A stretch of DNA of 64,000 nucleotides, taken from the NCBI GenBank assembly GCA_012719125.1, contig JAAYAY010000328.1, forward strand, positions 124,001-188,000. The letters run 5' to 3'. Source of the DNA: Planctomycetaceae bacterium (lineage in GTDB: Bacteria > Planctomycetota > Planctomycetia > Pirellulales > Thermoguttaceae). Positions 7,887-17,674 of this stretch are shown here, in pieces. The position numbers and the translations under genes were made by a program. Below the pieces are notes generated by a model. The model had not been told where the DNA came from. It saw nothing but the letters and a program-made list of their open reading frames with translations, and searched no databases. Every line of letters starts with the position of its first letter. Position 1 is the first letter of the stretch.

Positions 7887-9581
7887 ATGAGTCCCAGTCT
7901 TGACGAGAAACCAGCAGGAAGAGGGCGTGGAGATTTCAGTCGCCGCGACTTCATCAAGGGCGGCCTTGTGGGCGGCGCCGTGGCTGCGGGGAGCATGGGT
8001 GCGTTCTATTTCGGATACGGGGCCGCCGAGGGGCACCCGATTCGAGTGGGCGTGCTGGGCACGGGCGACGAAGGGAGCGTGCTGCTGGGCGCCATCAACC
8101 CGGAGTACGTCGAGGTGAAGGCAATCGCCGACATCCGTCCGTACAACGTGTGGCGGGCGTTCAACGGCGATCAGGAGGCGCTCGGTCCGCGTCCGGGCCT
8201 GATGAGCGTTTACGGGTGGCCGACGGAGACCGAGGCCCGGCGGCACGTGAAGGTTTACGGTGCGTATCAGGAATTGCTGGAGAATGCGAAGGCCGACGGC
8301 TTGGAGGCGATCATCATCGCCTTGCCGCTGCACCTGCACGCTCCGGCCGCGATCGCCGCCATGAAGATGGGCCTGCACGTTCTGACGGAGAAACTGATGG
8401 GGCACAGCGTGCACGAGTGCAAGGAGATGTGCCGGGTGGCGGCGACGACCCACAAGCATTTGGCCACCGGTCACCAGCGTCACTACAACATTCTCTACGA
8501 GGAGGCCATGGACGCGATCCGGCGAGGGCACCTCGGCGCCATCCATTACATCCGCGCCCAGTGGCATCGGGGCAACATGCCCGGTTCGGACAGTTGGCAG
8601 ATGCCCATGCCGAAGGACGTCAAGCCCACCGATTCCCAGGCGGCTGCGCTGCAGAAGACGCTCGACAGTTGGAAAAGGCAACTGGCCAGCGCACGGGGCC
8701 GCGACATCGACGTGTGGGCCAAGAAGGTTGCCCAGAAGGAGATGCAGCTTGAGGACTATGTGCTCAAGACGATCGCCAAGGAGCAGGGCTACGAGGACAT
8801 GAAGTTCAAGGCCGGCAAGGAAGTTTACGACCGTCCCGCGGCAGAAGAGTTGATCCGCTGGCGGCTATGGCAACGGACCGGGGGCGGCCTGATGGCCGAA
8901 CTGGGCAGCCACCAGTTGGACGCGGCGAGCATCTTCATCTCGGCCATGCACGGCGGGGTGAAGCAGCATCCGATCAGCGTGATGTGCGCGTCGAACCGGC
9001 CGATCTTCGGGCTCGACCGCGAGGCCGACGACCACGTGTGCTGCATTTACGAGTTCCCGGCCCCGGGCTACAACTCGGATCCGAAGAGCTTCGACAACAG
9101 CAAGCGGATCGGCGTGCAGTACGCATCGATCAACGGCAACGGCTTCGGCGGCTACGGCGAGATCGTCTACGGCACCAAGGGGACCTTGATCCTGGCAAGA
9201 GAGACGGAAAAGACGATCTACCGCGACGAGAGCGCCAGCAAGGTGAAGACGTCGGCAGGTCCGGCGGCATTGGACACGCAGGCGAGCGGCGCCGCGCAGA
9301 CGGCCGAGGCCGCTGCGGGGCCGACCAATGTAAGCCGCGGCTATCGCGAAGAGATCGAGCACTTCGCCTGGTGCATCCGGGTGAATCCGAACAACACGGA
9401 CCCGGATATCCAGCCGCGCTGCTACCCGAAGGTGGCCATGGCCGATGCGGTCATCGCGTTGACCACCAATATCGCTGCCGAACAAGGCAAGCGGATCGAC
9501 TTCCAGGAGTCGTGGTTCGATCCCGACAGCGACGAGACGCCCGAGGGCATGGCCCCGGACGTGACGCGTTACTCCTCTTGA
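7887..9581 (+). CDS. Tat-exported Gfo/Idh/MocA family oxidoreductase (paralogue 1)
   Basis: 564 residues. A twin-arginine signal, SRRDFIKGG, is followed by a hydrophobic stretch (residues 18-45), so export in folded form with bound cofactor is likely. The Rossmann motif is VGVLGTGDEGSVLLGAI. TEKLMGHSVHEC replaces the usual EKP motif, and GHQRHYN and GGGLMAELGSHQLD complete the Gfo/Idh/MocA pattern. A predominantly charged helical insertion of about 90 residues (near 250-340) separates the two domains. The family oxidises or reduces sugars or cyclitols with NAD(P). The neighbouring sugar isomerase supports carbohydrate metabolism, substrate unknown. Confidence 0.85.
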   Translation: MSPSLDEKPAGRGRGDFSRRDFIKGGLVGGAVAAGSMGAFYFGYGAAEGHPIRVGVLGTGDEGSVLLGAINPEYVEVKAIADIRPYNVWRAFNGDQEALGPRPGLMSVYGWPTETEARRHVKVYGAYQELLENAKADGLEAIIIALPLHLHAPAAIAAMKMGLHVLTEKLMGHSVHECKEMCRVAATTHKHLATGHQRHYNILYEEAMDAIRRGHLGAIHYIRAQWHRGNMPGSDSWQMPMPKDVKPTDSQAAALQKTLDSWKRQLASARGRDIDVWAKKVAQKEMQLEDYVLKTIAKEQGYEDMKFKAGKEVYDRPAAEELIRWRLWQRTGGGLMAELGSHQLDAASIFISAMHGGVKQHPISVMCASNRPIFGLDREADDHVCCIYEFPAPGYNSDPKSFDNSKRIGVQYASINGNGFGGYGEIVYGTKGTLILARETEKTIYRDESASKVKTSAGPAALDTQASGAAQTAEAAAGPTNVSRGYREEIEHFAWCIRVNPNNTDPDIQPRCYPKVAMADAVIALTTNIAAEQGKRIDFQESWFDPDSDETPEGMAPDVTRYSS

Positions 9582-9671
9582 ACGGCGAGACCGATCGAAC
9601 TGGCGTCAGGCCCGGCCTGACCTGCGGCGAAGAACAGAACACAACGATATAAGACCCAAAGGCAAGTCACG

Positions 9672-11474
9672 ATGGATTTAACTCCGGAATCCAAAGAGAT
9701 CGGCAGGGAGAACTTTCGTTCGGCGATCGGCAGTTCGGTCGTTCGGCGGAGTTTTCTGACCAAAGGCATCCAGAAGGGAATCAGCTCGGGAAACGGGCTG
9801 GGACCCTACTACTACGGCTACAGCGAGAAGGTCGAACGGCCTCTGCGCGTGGGCGTGATCGGCACGGGCGACGAGGGAAGCGTGCTGATCAACGCGCTCA
9901 ATCCGAAGTATGTGGAGGTCGTGGCGATTGCCGACATTCGCCCCTACAACGTGTGGCGGGCGTTTCACGGCGACTACGACAGCCCGGTGGCCCGTGCGGC
10001 ACGCTGCGGGTTGATGGAGAAATACGGCTGGAAGACAGAAGATGAGGCGAAGAAGCACGTCAAGGTCTATGGGCCGTACCAGGATTTGCTGGAGAATGCG
10101 GAAGCCGACGGAGTCGAGGCAGTCATCATCGCTCTGCCGCTCCATCTGCATGCCGCGGCCGCAATCGCCGCCATGAAGAAGGGTTTGCACGTGCTGACCG
10201 AGAAGCTCATGGGCCATAGCGTCCACGAGTGCAAGGAGATGGCCCGGATCGCCAAGGCCACCGGCAAGCACCTGGCCACGGGGCACCAGCGGCACTACAA
10301 CATCCTCTACGACAACGCGGTCCACGCGATCAACGCGGGCCTGCTGGGCGACATCCACTACATCCGGGCCCAGTGGCACCGCGGCAATCTGCCGGGCTCG
10401 GATAGTTGGCAGCAGCCCATGCCTCGGGAGTTCAAACCCGAGGACGTGCAGGCAGGCAAGATCGAGAAGGAACTCGAATCCTGGGAGAAGAAGCTGGCGG
10501 GAATCACTGAGTCGCTGGCCAAGGAGAAGAACGTCGAGAAGAAGGCCTCGCTCGCGCAAGACAAGGAACTCTGGACCAACAAGGTTGCGCAGAAGAAGGC
10601 CCAGTTGGACGACAAACAGATTGCCGACCAGGTCGAGAAGTACGGCTACGAGCGACTTGAACTCAAAGACGGCGACGGACGGGTGCTCTACAATCGTCCG
10701 GCGGGCGAGGAGTTGATTCGCTGGCGACTGTGGGACCGGACGGGCGGCGGCTTGATGGCCGAGCTTGGCAGCCACCAGCTCGATGCAGCCAGCATTTTTG
10801 TCTCGGCGATGCACGGCGGGAAGAAGCAGTATCCGCTGAACGTCTTTGCGGCGGCGAGCCGTTCGGTATTCCCGGCGGACCGCGACGCGGGCGACCACGT
10901 ATTCTGCATGTTCGAGTATCCCGCACCGGATTACGATCCGGGGGACGAACTGAAGAAGCGGAAGAAGATCACCGTTTCGTACGCCTCGATCAACGGCAAC
11001 GGCTTCGCCGGCTACGGCGAAACGGTGTTTGGCACCAAGGGCACGCTGCTGTTGGAGACGGAAAAGGACGCGATGCTGTTCAAGACGCACTACGTCGACG
11101 ACAAGACGGTCGTGAAGGGTGGTCTTGGAAGTGCGTCGCTGGAGATCCTGGATTCGGGCGACAAGCCGGCGGCCGAAGAGCAGGAGGTTTCGTCGGCGGT
11201 CGGGTTCCACGCCACGGCGGGCGACATCAGCCGCGGCTACACGGAACAGATCGAGCACTGGGTGTGCTGCATTCGGGAGAATCCCGAGGCGAAGGACGAC
11301 GGTCCCCTGCCGCACTGCCATCCGAAGGTGGCCATAGCCGATGCGGTGATCGCCTTGACGACGAACCTGGCCGCGGCTGGCCCGGGGCGGATCGATTTCA
11401 AGAAGGAGTGGTTCGATATTGACAGCGACGAGACGCCTGAAGGCGTGAAGCCGAACGTGTCGAAGTACTCGTAG
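9672..11474 (+). CDS. Gfo/Idh/MocA family oxidoreductase (paralogue 2)
   Basis: 600 residues and clearly a tandem duplicate of the preceding gene: the same VGVIGTGDEGSVL nucleotide-binding motif, TEKLMGHSVHECKEM, GHQRHYN and GGGLMAELGSHQLDAASIF. The N-terminus has VRRSFLTKG, a degenerate twin-arginine motif lacking a clear hydrophobic stretch, so export is uncertain. The inter-domain insertion is longer and more lysine/glutamate-rich (coiled-coil-like) than in paralogue 1. The stop codon TAG overlaps a GTG in the isomerase frame, but the isomerase probably starts 36 bp later. Confidence 0.85.
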   Translation: MDLTPESKEIGRENFRSAIGSSVVRRSFLTKGIQKGISSGNGLGPYYYGYSEKVERPLRVGVIGTGDEGSVLINALNPKYVEVVAIADIRPYNVWRAFHGDYDSPVARAARCGLMEKYGWKTEDEAKKHVKVYGPYQDLLENAEADGVEAVIIALPLHLHAAAAIAAMKKGLHVLTEKLMGHSVHECKEMARIAKATGKHLATGHQRHYNILYDNAVHAINAGLLGDIHYIRAQWHRGNLPGSDSWQQPMPREFKPEDVQAGKIEKELESWEKKLAGITESLAKEKNVEKKASLAQDKELWTNKVAQKKAQLDDKQIADQVEKYGYERLELKDGDGRVLYNRPAGEELIRWRLWDRTGGGLMAELGSHQLDAASIFVSAMHGGKKQYPLNVFAAASRSVFPADRDAGDHVFCMFEYPAPDYDPGDELKKRKKITVSYASINGNGFAGYGETVFGTKGTLLLETEKDAMLFKTHYVDDKTVVKGGLGSASLEILDSGDKPAAEEQEVSSAVGFHATAGDISRGYTEQIEHWVCCIRENPEAKDDGPLPHCHPKVAIADAVIALTTNLAAAGPGRIDFKKEWFDIDSDETPEGVKPNVSKYS

Positions 11475-11509
11475 TGTCCTCGAAGACCGCTGCGGCGAAG
11501 GAGGTTGTT

Positions 11510-12355
11510 GTGGAAAAGTGGCCGATCGGAGTGTTCGCGAGTATCGACGCCGGTCTGGGCGTGAAGTTGGAAGTGGTTCACGCGTTGGGGATTCCGACGA
11601 TTCACCTCCACGCGCCGCAGAAGGCGACGCGGACGCGCGAGAACGCGGAAGCCTTCGTGAAACGGCTCGAAAAGTTGGGGATCCGGATCACGGTTGTGTT
11701 CGGCGGGTTTGAGGGGGAGAGCTACGCCGATATCCCCACGACCGCGAAGACCGTCGGGTTGGTGCCGCCGGAGACGCGAGCCGAACGCGTCCAGGAGTTC
11801 AAGGAAATCTCCGATTTCGCCAACTTGCTGGGCGTTGACACGGTGGCGTTGCACTTGGGATTCATTCCCCATGACGCGGGAGAGGGCGTGTTTGACGAGG
11901 TGGTTGCGGTGACCCGGGAGATCTGCGATCACTGCCAAGCGAACGGGCAGCGCTTTCACCTGGAAACGGGTCAGGAGTCGGCCGAGGATCTGCTCCAATT
12001 CATCGCGGCGGTCGATCGCGACAACCTGTTTGTGAATTTCGACCCGGCCAACATGATCTTGTACGGATCGGGCGAACCGGTGGAAGCCTTGGGGAAGGTG
12101 GCGAAGCATGTTCGCAGCGTTCACTGCAAGGATGCGACCTGGTCGGACAAGCCGGGTGAAACTTGGGGGGCGGAGGTGCCTCTCGGCCAGGGCGCCGTGG
12201 GATTCGAGAGTTTTCTGGGGAAACTCAAGGAAATCGGCTACGACGGCCCGTTGACGATCGAACGGGAGATTCCCCAGGACCCCGAACGTCAGAAGGCAGA
12301 AATCGGCGCGGGAGCACAGTTGCTGGCCGATTTGCGGGCCAAGTTGCTCTCCTAG
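11510..12355 (+). CDS. Sugar phosphate isomerase/epimerase (xylose isomerase-like TIM barrel)
   Basis: 281 residues from GTG at 11510. AAGGAGG at 11498-11504 lies five bases upstream, so this start is preferred over the GTG at 11474 that overlaps the previous stop. The AP-endonuclease-2/xylose-isomerase-like barrel is recognisable from HLHAPQK, LHLGFIPHD, HLETGQE, VNFDPANMIL, VHCKDATW and LTIEREI, which supply the usual metal-binding Glu, Asp and His residues. It acts in the cytoplasm on sugars or hydroxy-keto compounds. Position directly after two Gfo/Idh/MocA genes is typical of planctomycete sugar-catabolism operons. Confidence 0.85.
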   Translation: MEKWPIGVFASIDAGLGVKLEVVHALGIPTIHLHAPQKATRTRENAEAFVKRLEKLGIRITVVFGGFEGESYADIPTTAKTVGLVPPETRAERVQEFKEISDFANLLGVDTVALHLGFIPHDAGEGVFDEVVAVTREICDHCQANGQRFHLETGQESAEDLLQFIAAVDRDNLFVNFDPANMILYGSGEPVEALGKVAKHVRSVHCKDATWSDKPGETWGAEVPLGQGAVGFESFLGKLKEIGYDGPLTIEREIPQDPERQKAEIGAGAQLLADLRAKLLS

Positions 12356-12409
12356 CGGGCCGGCTTGAGAGTCATTCATCAAATCTCCACACAAGGCACC
12401 TGAGCATCG

Positions 12410-12715
12410 ATGGCGACCGTCAACATCGCAATCCCTCACGATTTGGGGCAGGAAGAAGCAACCCGCCGTTTGCAGGCGAGGTTCCACACCGTGAAGGATC
12501 AGTTCGGAGGGCAGATCAGCGACCTGGAGGAGGAGTGGGCTCCGAACGGGCTGAAGTTCGGTTTCCGGGTGTTGGGGCTGAAGGTGTCAGGATCGGTCGC
12601 CTCGGAACCGTCGGAGGTCCAGGTGGCCGCCGAACTCCCGATGGCAGCCATGATGTTCAAGAGCACGATCGAGCAGCAGATCCGGGCCGAATTATCGAAG
12701 ATGCTGACGGGTTGA
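12410..12715 (+). CDS. Small polyhydroxyalkanoic acid system family protein
   Basis: 101 residues. The start MATVNIAIPHDLGQEEATRR, a central WAPNGLKFGFRVLGLKVSGS and the C-terminal FKSTIEQQIRAELSKML match the small PHA-system (PHA_gran_rgn-like) family. The biochemical role of the family is poorly defined. It follows the isomerase by 54 bp on the same strand and may share its transcript. It converges on the receiver gene with 34 bp between. Confidence 0.75.
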   Translation: MATVNIAIPHDLGQEEATRRLQARFHTVKDQFGGQISDLEEEWAPNGLKFGFRVLGLKVSGSVASEPSEVQVAAELPMAAMMFKSTIEQQIRAELSKMLTG

Positions 12716-12749
12716 CCGTCTCGTCTCAATGCACGGGGAGTCTCTCGGG

Positions 12750-13130
12750 TTACACCTTGCCGAGTGCGGCCGGGACGAGTTTGTCGAGGGTTTCGATGAG
12801 GAACTTCCGATCGAAGGGTTTGACGATGAAGTCGGCGGCCCCGATTTGGAAGGCTTCCTTGAGGACGTGTTTCTGATCCAAGGCGCTGACGACACAGACT
12901 CTCGCCTGGGGATCGGCCGCGAGGATGCCGCGGAGTCCGTGGAGTCCGTCATAGTGGGGCATGACGAGATCGAGCGTGCAGGCGTCGGGACGAAGTTCGA
13001 GGTACTTCGCGACGGCCTCCTCGCCGTTGGACGCTTCGCCGGCGATATCCCATCCCGCTTCCATGGCAGCGTCTTTGATCATCTCGCGGATGATGATGGC
13101 GTCGTCGGTAACGAGTAGTCTCCTGGTCAT
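12750..13130 (-). CDS. Stand-alone CheY-like receiver protein
   Basis: 126 residues, a complete receiver domain with no output domain. Acidic pair D9/D10 (VTDDAI), phospho-acceptor D54 (TLDLVMP), S82 (VVSAL) and K104 (IVKPF) are all present. It is the last gene of the minus-strand chemotaxis row (cheR-cheA-cheC-cheD-receiver), 97 bp after cheD. It could be the flagellar-motor output or a phosphate sink; a second CheY is encoded divergently at 19003. Confidence 0.88.
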   Translation of the reverse strand: MTRRLLVTDDAIIIREMIKDAAMEAGWDIAGEASNGEEAVAKYLELRPDACTLDLVMPHYDGLHGLRGILAADPQARVCVVSALDQKHVLKEAFQIGAADFIVKPFDRKFLIETLDKLVPAALGKV

Positions 13131-13226
13131 GGCATGCTTCTCCGATCGCTCTTGCAGTGTATCCTCAACGTTGTGGCCGACGTGGGGCGGTGCGGTTCGT
13201 TGAACTCACGGGGGACGGGGGGCGTC

Positions 13227-13718
13227 CTACAGGACTTTCTTGGGATGGCCGGCGATTTCAACGAGAAGTTCTCCGGTTGAACAATCCAAGGTGACGCGTC
13301 GTCCCTTCTGACCACCCACGTCCTTGGCGATGATTCGAATGTTCTCTTTGGCGAGAAGTGTCTGGACGGCCTCGATATTGGAGTCGCCGATCTGGAGGGG
13401 ACCGGAGACTCCGAACATGCAGGCGCCGCCGGCAATTTTGGCGACCAGTCCTTCCCGAGGGATTCCCGCCTTCAGCAGTTCGGTGAGCATGTGCGGGAGT
13501 GCCGTATCGGCGAATTTGCCGGGCAGTGCTCCCCGGCCGCTGGCCGTAGGCAGGACAATGTGGGCCAAGGCCCCCGTTCTCAATCGCGGGTGGTAGAGGG
13601 CCAGACCGACGCAGGAACCGAGCACGGAGCAGAGGAGTCCCGGCGCTTTGGCCAGGGCGGTCTGTCCCATTCCCACGTTTTGCTTTTGTGCGGGTTGCGT
13701 TATTGTACAGGAACTCAT
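13227..13718 (-). CDS. cheD: Chemoreceptor glutamine deamidase/methylesterase CheD
   Basis: 163 residues from ATG at 13718; the frame is open much further upstream, but family homology begins near MGQTALAKAPG. The catalytic Cys lies in VLGSCVGLALY and His in LAHIVLP, with the conserved GGACMFGV and IGDSNIEAV segments. CheD deamidates glutamines of chemoreceptors and is normally modulated by CheC, whose gene lies directly upstream. No receptor gene is present in this window. Confidence 0.9.
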   Translation of the reverse strand: MSSCTITQPAQKQNVGMGQTALAKAPGLLCSVLGSCVGLALYHPRLRTGALAHIVLPTASGRGALPGKFADTALPHMLTELLKAGIPREGLVAKIAGGACMFGVSGPLQIGDSNIEAVQTLLAKENIRIIAKDVGGQKGRRVTLDCSTGELLVEIAGHPKKVL

Positions 13719-13852
13719 CCGTCCGATATCCCGTTTTGGTGTCTTGGTTCGGGACTTGTGCGCAAGGCGCGCATGTTTGTGAAGGTTTGGGTCGCGGGCT
13801 TGCCCCGCTTTGGGCCAGAGTATCAACACCCGATTCGCGGCAAACGGGTCGT

Positions 13853-14473
13853 CTATACTCGGGCGTGCAAGGCGTCTCCCATCCTGTCGCGGAGGGCCTC
13901 GGTGGGCACGAACAGGACGTGCCAATTCAGTTGTTCACCCTCCCGGTGGAACCCGGTCCGACAGATCAAAACCGCATCGCTGGTCATGGCCTGGACCATC
14001 AGGGCCTGCTCCAGAACGCTGGCTCCGAAGTCGCGAACGAAGTACGGGGCCGACGGCACCAACTCGTGGTCGATGAGTCTCGTGACGGCGTTCATGTAGG
14101 CACAGGCGAGAATATTGCCGGTTTCGGTCAGCGCCGATTTTTCCAGTTCGGACCATTCCGGATCGGCGTTGACTTCGCGGCCGAGCAGCGAGGCGGCAAG
14201 TTGGCGGCCGTTTTCCTCGTCGAAGGTGAGGATCATCTCTCCGCCAAGCTCGCCCTCGAGGCTGAGCACGACCATGGTGAGAAGGCTGTCGTCGATATTG
14301 AGTTCGCTGCAGACCCGGTCGAGCGGAAGTTCGCGAACTTCGTCCAGCGTCAGCGTGATCAGGCCGTCGGTCCAGCGCGACATTGCCGCAGAGGCGTCGT
14401 GGGTGGCCGACGCCAGCAACTGGCGCAGGATCTCGAGGTCGGTTCGGCAGGGACGCGTTCTATTTCTCATCAT
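13853..14473 (-). CDS. cheC: CheC/CheX-family phosphatase-like protein
   Basis: 206 residues from ATG at 14473 (AGGAG five bases upstream); an earlier ATG at 14524 would overlap cheA. The C-terminal half keeps the CheC active-site pattern S-x3-E-x2-N followed by Pro: SALTETGNILACAYMNAV...VPSAP. The N-terminal counterpart (around LRQLLASATHDASAAMS) lacks the expected Glu and Asn, so only one CheY-P phosphatase site looks intact. A partner to CheD is the expected role. It lies 16 bp after cheA and may be coupled to it. Confidence 0.82.
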   Translation of the reverse strand: MMRNRTRPCRTDLEILRQLLASATHDASAAMSRWTDGLITLTLDEVRELPLDRVCSELNIDDSLLTMVVLSLEGELGGEMILTFDEENGRQLAASLLGREVNADPEWSELEKSALTETGNILACAYMNAVTRLIDHELVPSAPYFVRDFGASVLEQALMVQAMTSDAVLICRTGFHREGEQLNWHVLFVPTEALRDRMGDALHARV

Positions 14474-14489
14474 CCGATCTCCTGTGCGG

Positions 14490-17400
14490 TCAGTTGCTGA
14501 CCGCCTGGTGACTTGACATGTCAATCAGGGCCGCGGCGTCGAGGATCAGGGACACGCGCCCGTCTCCCAGGATGCTTGCTCCGGCGATTCCGGCAACGTT
14601 TCGATAGTTCTCGGCCATGGACTTGATCACGACGTCCTCCTCGCCGAGGACGCGGTCGACGGCAAGTCCGATCTCCTGGCCCGCCTCACCGACGATGACG
14701 AGCGTCGTCTCTTCGTCGAAGGAGTTGGAACTCGGGGCGCGATTCCAGGACAGCACTTCATCGAGTCTGACCATGGAAATAACGCGTCCGCGCACTCGTG
14801 CCGTCCAGAATCCCTGGACGGTGGTCAGGTCCTTGCGCCCGACTCGAACGATCTCCACCACGGATTCCATGGGCATCGCGAAGACGTCGCCCTCAACTTC
14901 GACCATCAGACTGGGCAGAATGGCGAGCGTGAGCGGGAGCTTGATGGTCAGCGTGGTTCCCTGTCCGGGCGTGCTGGCCAGGTCAACCGTTCCGTTGATG
15001 TCCTCGATCTTGGACTTGACGATATCCATTCCCATACCGCGCCCGGAGACTTCCGTCACCTTATCGGCGGTGCTCAGGCCCGGTTCCCAGATCAATTGGT
15101 AGATCTGGTGGGGCGTCATCTTCTCGGCGTCGGCTTCGGCGACAATACCTTTGTCCAGGGCTTTCCGCAGGATCTTGTCCGGGTCGAGACCTTTTCCGTC
15201 GTCGGTCACCTGAATGTAGATGCTGTTTCCGCGGTGGAACGCGTCGAGCGTCACCGTGCCTTCTCGGGGCTTCCCTTTGGCCTCGCGTTCTCCGGGGAGT
15301 TCCACGCCGTGGTCCACGGAATTGCGGACCATGTGAATGAGCGGGTCGCCGAGTTCGTCGATCATGCGTTTGTCGAGTTCCGTCTTTTCACCGCTGATGA
15401 CCAGTCGCACGCTCTTTCCGTTGGATCGCGTGATGTCGCGGACGACGCGTTTGAACCGTGTGAAGAGCGGCCCGATGGGAACCATGCGGGTGTCCATGAC
15501 GCTCTGCTGAATGCCGTCGGAAACGCGCCCCAGTTGATGAATCGCCTCGCCTAGTTCATTGACGTTTCCTCGAATCTGCTGCAGGGCCTCGACGTCGCGG
15601 CAGACCGACTCGAGGTCCATCTGAATTCTGCGTGCCTGTCCCCGCACGGCATCGAGTTCTGCCTGCAACTGGGCTCGCTCGACCGAGGAATCGCTCGCTC
15701 CACTGGCGATCTTGTTCAGGGCAGCGACGATCGAGTTCATCACTTGTGCCGAGTGTTTTCCACTTACGGACGTTTTCAACCGTTCGCCGATCTGGGTGAA
15801 CCTCGCTCGACTGATCACGAGTTGCCCGGCAAGGTTCATCAACTGATCGAGGCGATCGATGTCGACCCGCAGCGTTTCCGTCGGGCGGTTCCCCGAATTC
15901 GCCTCGGGGGCGCGCTCTTTGCGTTGTACCGCAGCCGTGGTTCTTCTCGTCGGAGTTTCGCCCGCTTCGTCGCTTCTGGCTGCCGGTTCGGGACGTGCGG
16001 GTCGGCGGGCGGCGGGAACAGAAGGCTTTGCCCCCGCCGGTGAGGACGGCGAGAGGGGCGATTCTTGTGCGATTTCGGGCTTGGTTGTAGGCGACATGGG
16101 CTCGCAGACGATCTCTTCCACTCCTCCGATCCGCAATTGCTGATGCACGTACTGAGCGTTCTGCTCGGTGACGACGCCGAATTCGACGACGTCGATCGTG
16201 TCCAGGTCGTCCAGCGTCGCCGGATCGGGAATGAAGCAGCAGATCCTTCCGAGATTGGCGAGCTTCTCGTGGATCAACTGGGCCTTCAGGCCGACCAGCG
16301 GCAGATTCTGCTGGAAGCGAACTCGCCCGACAAATCCGCGACTTCCATCGGGGGCGTTCCGCCGTGCCTTGTTGCGCAGGTCGTCGTCGACTTCGAGGGG
16401 TGCAGCCGGCGTGACGTCGGAGGGGGGCTCGCCGCACACGTCCGGCGTCGGCACCGCGGGCGGTCCGGTCGCCGCGGCTTGCGATGAGTTTGCATCTTGC
16501 GCCGCGAGCAGCCCCGAGGCCAGCATGCTGAAGTTGTCTTCGCCGATGCTCCCATTCTTGAGGTCGCCGAGGAAGGATCGCAGTCCGTCGGTCGCCCGCA
16601 ACATGGCGTCGGTGAGTTCCGGCGACAACGACCCGTTCGTGTCGGACAAGTGCTGCAATTGATCTTCCATGAGGTGGGCAAGCTTCGCTGCGCGGTTCAA
16701 TCCGATCGACGCGGCCGAGCCTTTGATGCGATGCGAGGTGACCAGCAAGGTGGCGATCGACTCGCGATCGCCGCCGCCTTCCAGGGCCAGTAGCGTCTCG
16801 GTCAGACTATCGAGAGCCAGGTCGGTTTCGTCGATGAAGATGCCGAGGTACTTCGTGGAGATCTCGGCCTCGTTTTCGATGTCGGCGAACGGATCGGCGA
16901 TGGGGACCTGCCCTGGCAATTCGATCGCCTGCTCAGCCTGTTCCCTCCGCTCGACCTGCCCGCCCGGCTCCGGCTGTTCAACCTGCTCGACCTGCTGCGT
17001 CTGCTCCGCCTGCTGCGGCAGCGATTCCGGCGATTCCACTTCGCATACCGATGGAGAAGCACTCCCGGCTTCCTCGCTTGTCAGATCCGCGAGAGCCTTT
17101 TCTGCGTCGGCCTGACTGGATTTCTTGCGTTCGACCCCGGCTTTCTGAAGCAGGTTGCTGATGCCTTGAAGCACTTGCTCGCAGGAAACCGGCTCGCCGT
17201 CGGGGACTTTGAGCACGTCGACCATGGCCACGAGCCGGTCGACCGCCTGGAACATGAGTTCCACGCAATCTCCAGAAATGATCAGTTCATCCTTGCGAGC
17301 CGCGTCGAAGACGTTCTCCACTTTGTGCGTGAGATCGTTGATATCGGCAAGTCCGAGCATGGCCGACAGACCCTTGAGGCTGTGGGCGGAGCGGAACATG

Positions 17401-17579
17401 TCGTTCATCAGGTCTTCGTCGCATCGTTCGGTGTGATTCTCGTCCAGCGAGCGGACCCAATCATCCAACTGCAGCAGGTTCTCGTTGAGCCGGTCGAGCA
17501 ACTGCCCGGATTCGTCCAGGAAGTCTCCCAAGAGGCTCTCGAAAAACTCATCACGGGCAACGGCTTCCGATTCGCTCAT
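14490..17579 (-). CDS. cheA: Chemotaxis histidine kinase CheA with two Hpt domains
   Basis: About 1030 residues, long for CheA (usually 650-750). In numbering from the ATG at 17591: a first Hpt domain with H70 (SAHSLKGL), a Gln/Glu-rich linker (190-225), a second Hpt with H287 (SHRIKGSAAS), a P2-like segment near 415-500, a Pro/Ala/Arg-rich linker, the P3 dimerisation helix pair (VDIDRLDQLMNLAGQL), the ATPase domain (MVRNSVDHGVE, VTDDGKGLD, GRGMGMDIV, GTTLTIKLP) and a C-terminal CheW-like P5. No receiver domain. The ATG at 17579 has AGGG five bases upstream and is preferred to 17591. It autophosphorylates and passes phosphate to CheY proteins such as those at 12750 and 19003. Confidence 0.92.
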   Translation of the reverse strand: MSESEAVARDEFFESLLGDFLDESGQLLDRLNENLLQLDDWVRSLDENHTERCDEDLMNDMFRSAHSLKGLSAMLGLADINDLTHKVENVFDAARKDELIISGDCVELMFQAVDRLVAMVDVLKVPDGEPVSCEQVLQGISNLLQKAGVERKKSSQADAEKALADLTSEEAGSASPSVCEVESPESLPQQAEQTQQVEQVEQPEPGGQVERREQAEQAIELPGQVPIADPFADIENEAEISTKYLGIFIDETDLALDSLTETLLALEGGGDRESIATLLVTSHRIKGSAASIGLNRAAKLAHLMEDQLQHLSDTNGSLSPELTDAMLRATDGLRSFLGDLKNGSIGEDNFSMLASGLLAAQDANSSQAAATGPPAVPTPDVCGEPPSDVTPAAPLEVDDDLRNKARRNAPDGSRGFVGRVRFQQNLPLVGLKAQLIHEKLANLGRICCFIPDPATLDDLDTIDVVEFGVVTEQNAQYVHQQLRIGGVEEIVCEPMSPTTKPEIAQESPLSPSSPAGAKPSVPAARRPARPEPAARSDEAGETPTRRTTAAVQRKERAPEANSGNRPTETLRVDIDRLDQLMNLAGQLVISRARFTQIGERLKTSVSGKHSAQVMNSIVAALNKIASGASDSSVERAQLQAELDAVRGQARRIQMDLESVCRDVEALQQIRGNVNELGEAIHQLGRVSDGIQQSVMDTRMVPIGPLFTRFKRVVRDITRSNGKSVRLVISGEKTELDKRMIDELGDPLIHMVRNSVDHGVELPGEREAKGKPREGTVTLDAFHRGNSIYIQVTDDGKGLDPDKILRKALDKGIVAEADAEKMTPHQIYQLIWEPGLSTADKVTEVSGRGMGMDIVKSKIEDINGTVDLASTPGQGTTLTIKLPLTLAILPSLMVEVEGDVFAMPMESVVEIVRVGRKDLTTVQGFWTARVRGRVISMVRLDEVLSWNRAPSSNSFDEETTLVIVGEAGQEIGLAVDRVLGEEDVVIKSMAENYRNVAGIAGASILGDGRVSLILDAAALIDMSSHQAVSN

Positions 17580-17674
17580 TTCTACCCTCATTCCGTCAGG
17601 TCAGCCCGGAGCGGTGCTCCGGTACGTCCGATATTGTCTTTCTCACGTCGCAGGCGCTGAGCCGTCGACGGCGG

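Noticed and set aside
9678-11321. 547-codon open frame on the minus strand opposite the second Gfo/Idh/MocA gene
   Set aside because: Arg/Leu/Val/Asp-rich composition without domains; it mirrors the codon pattern of the real gene on the other strand, which has clear motifs.
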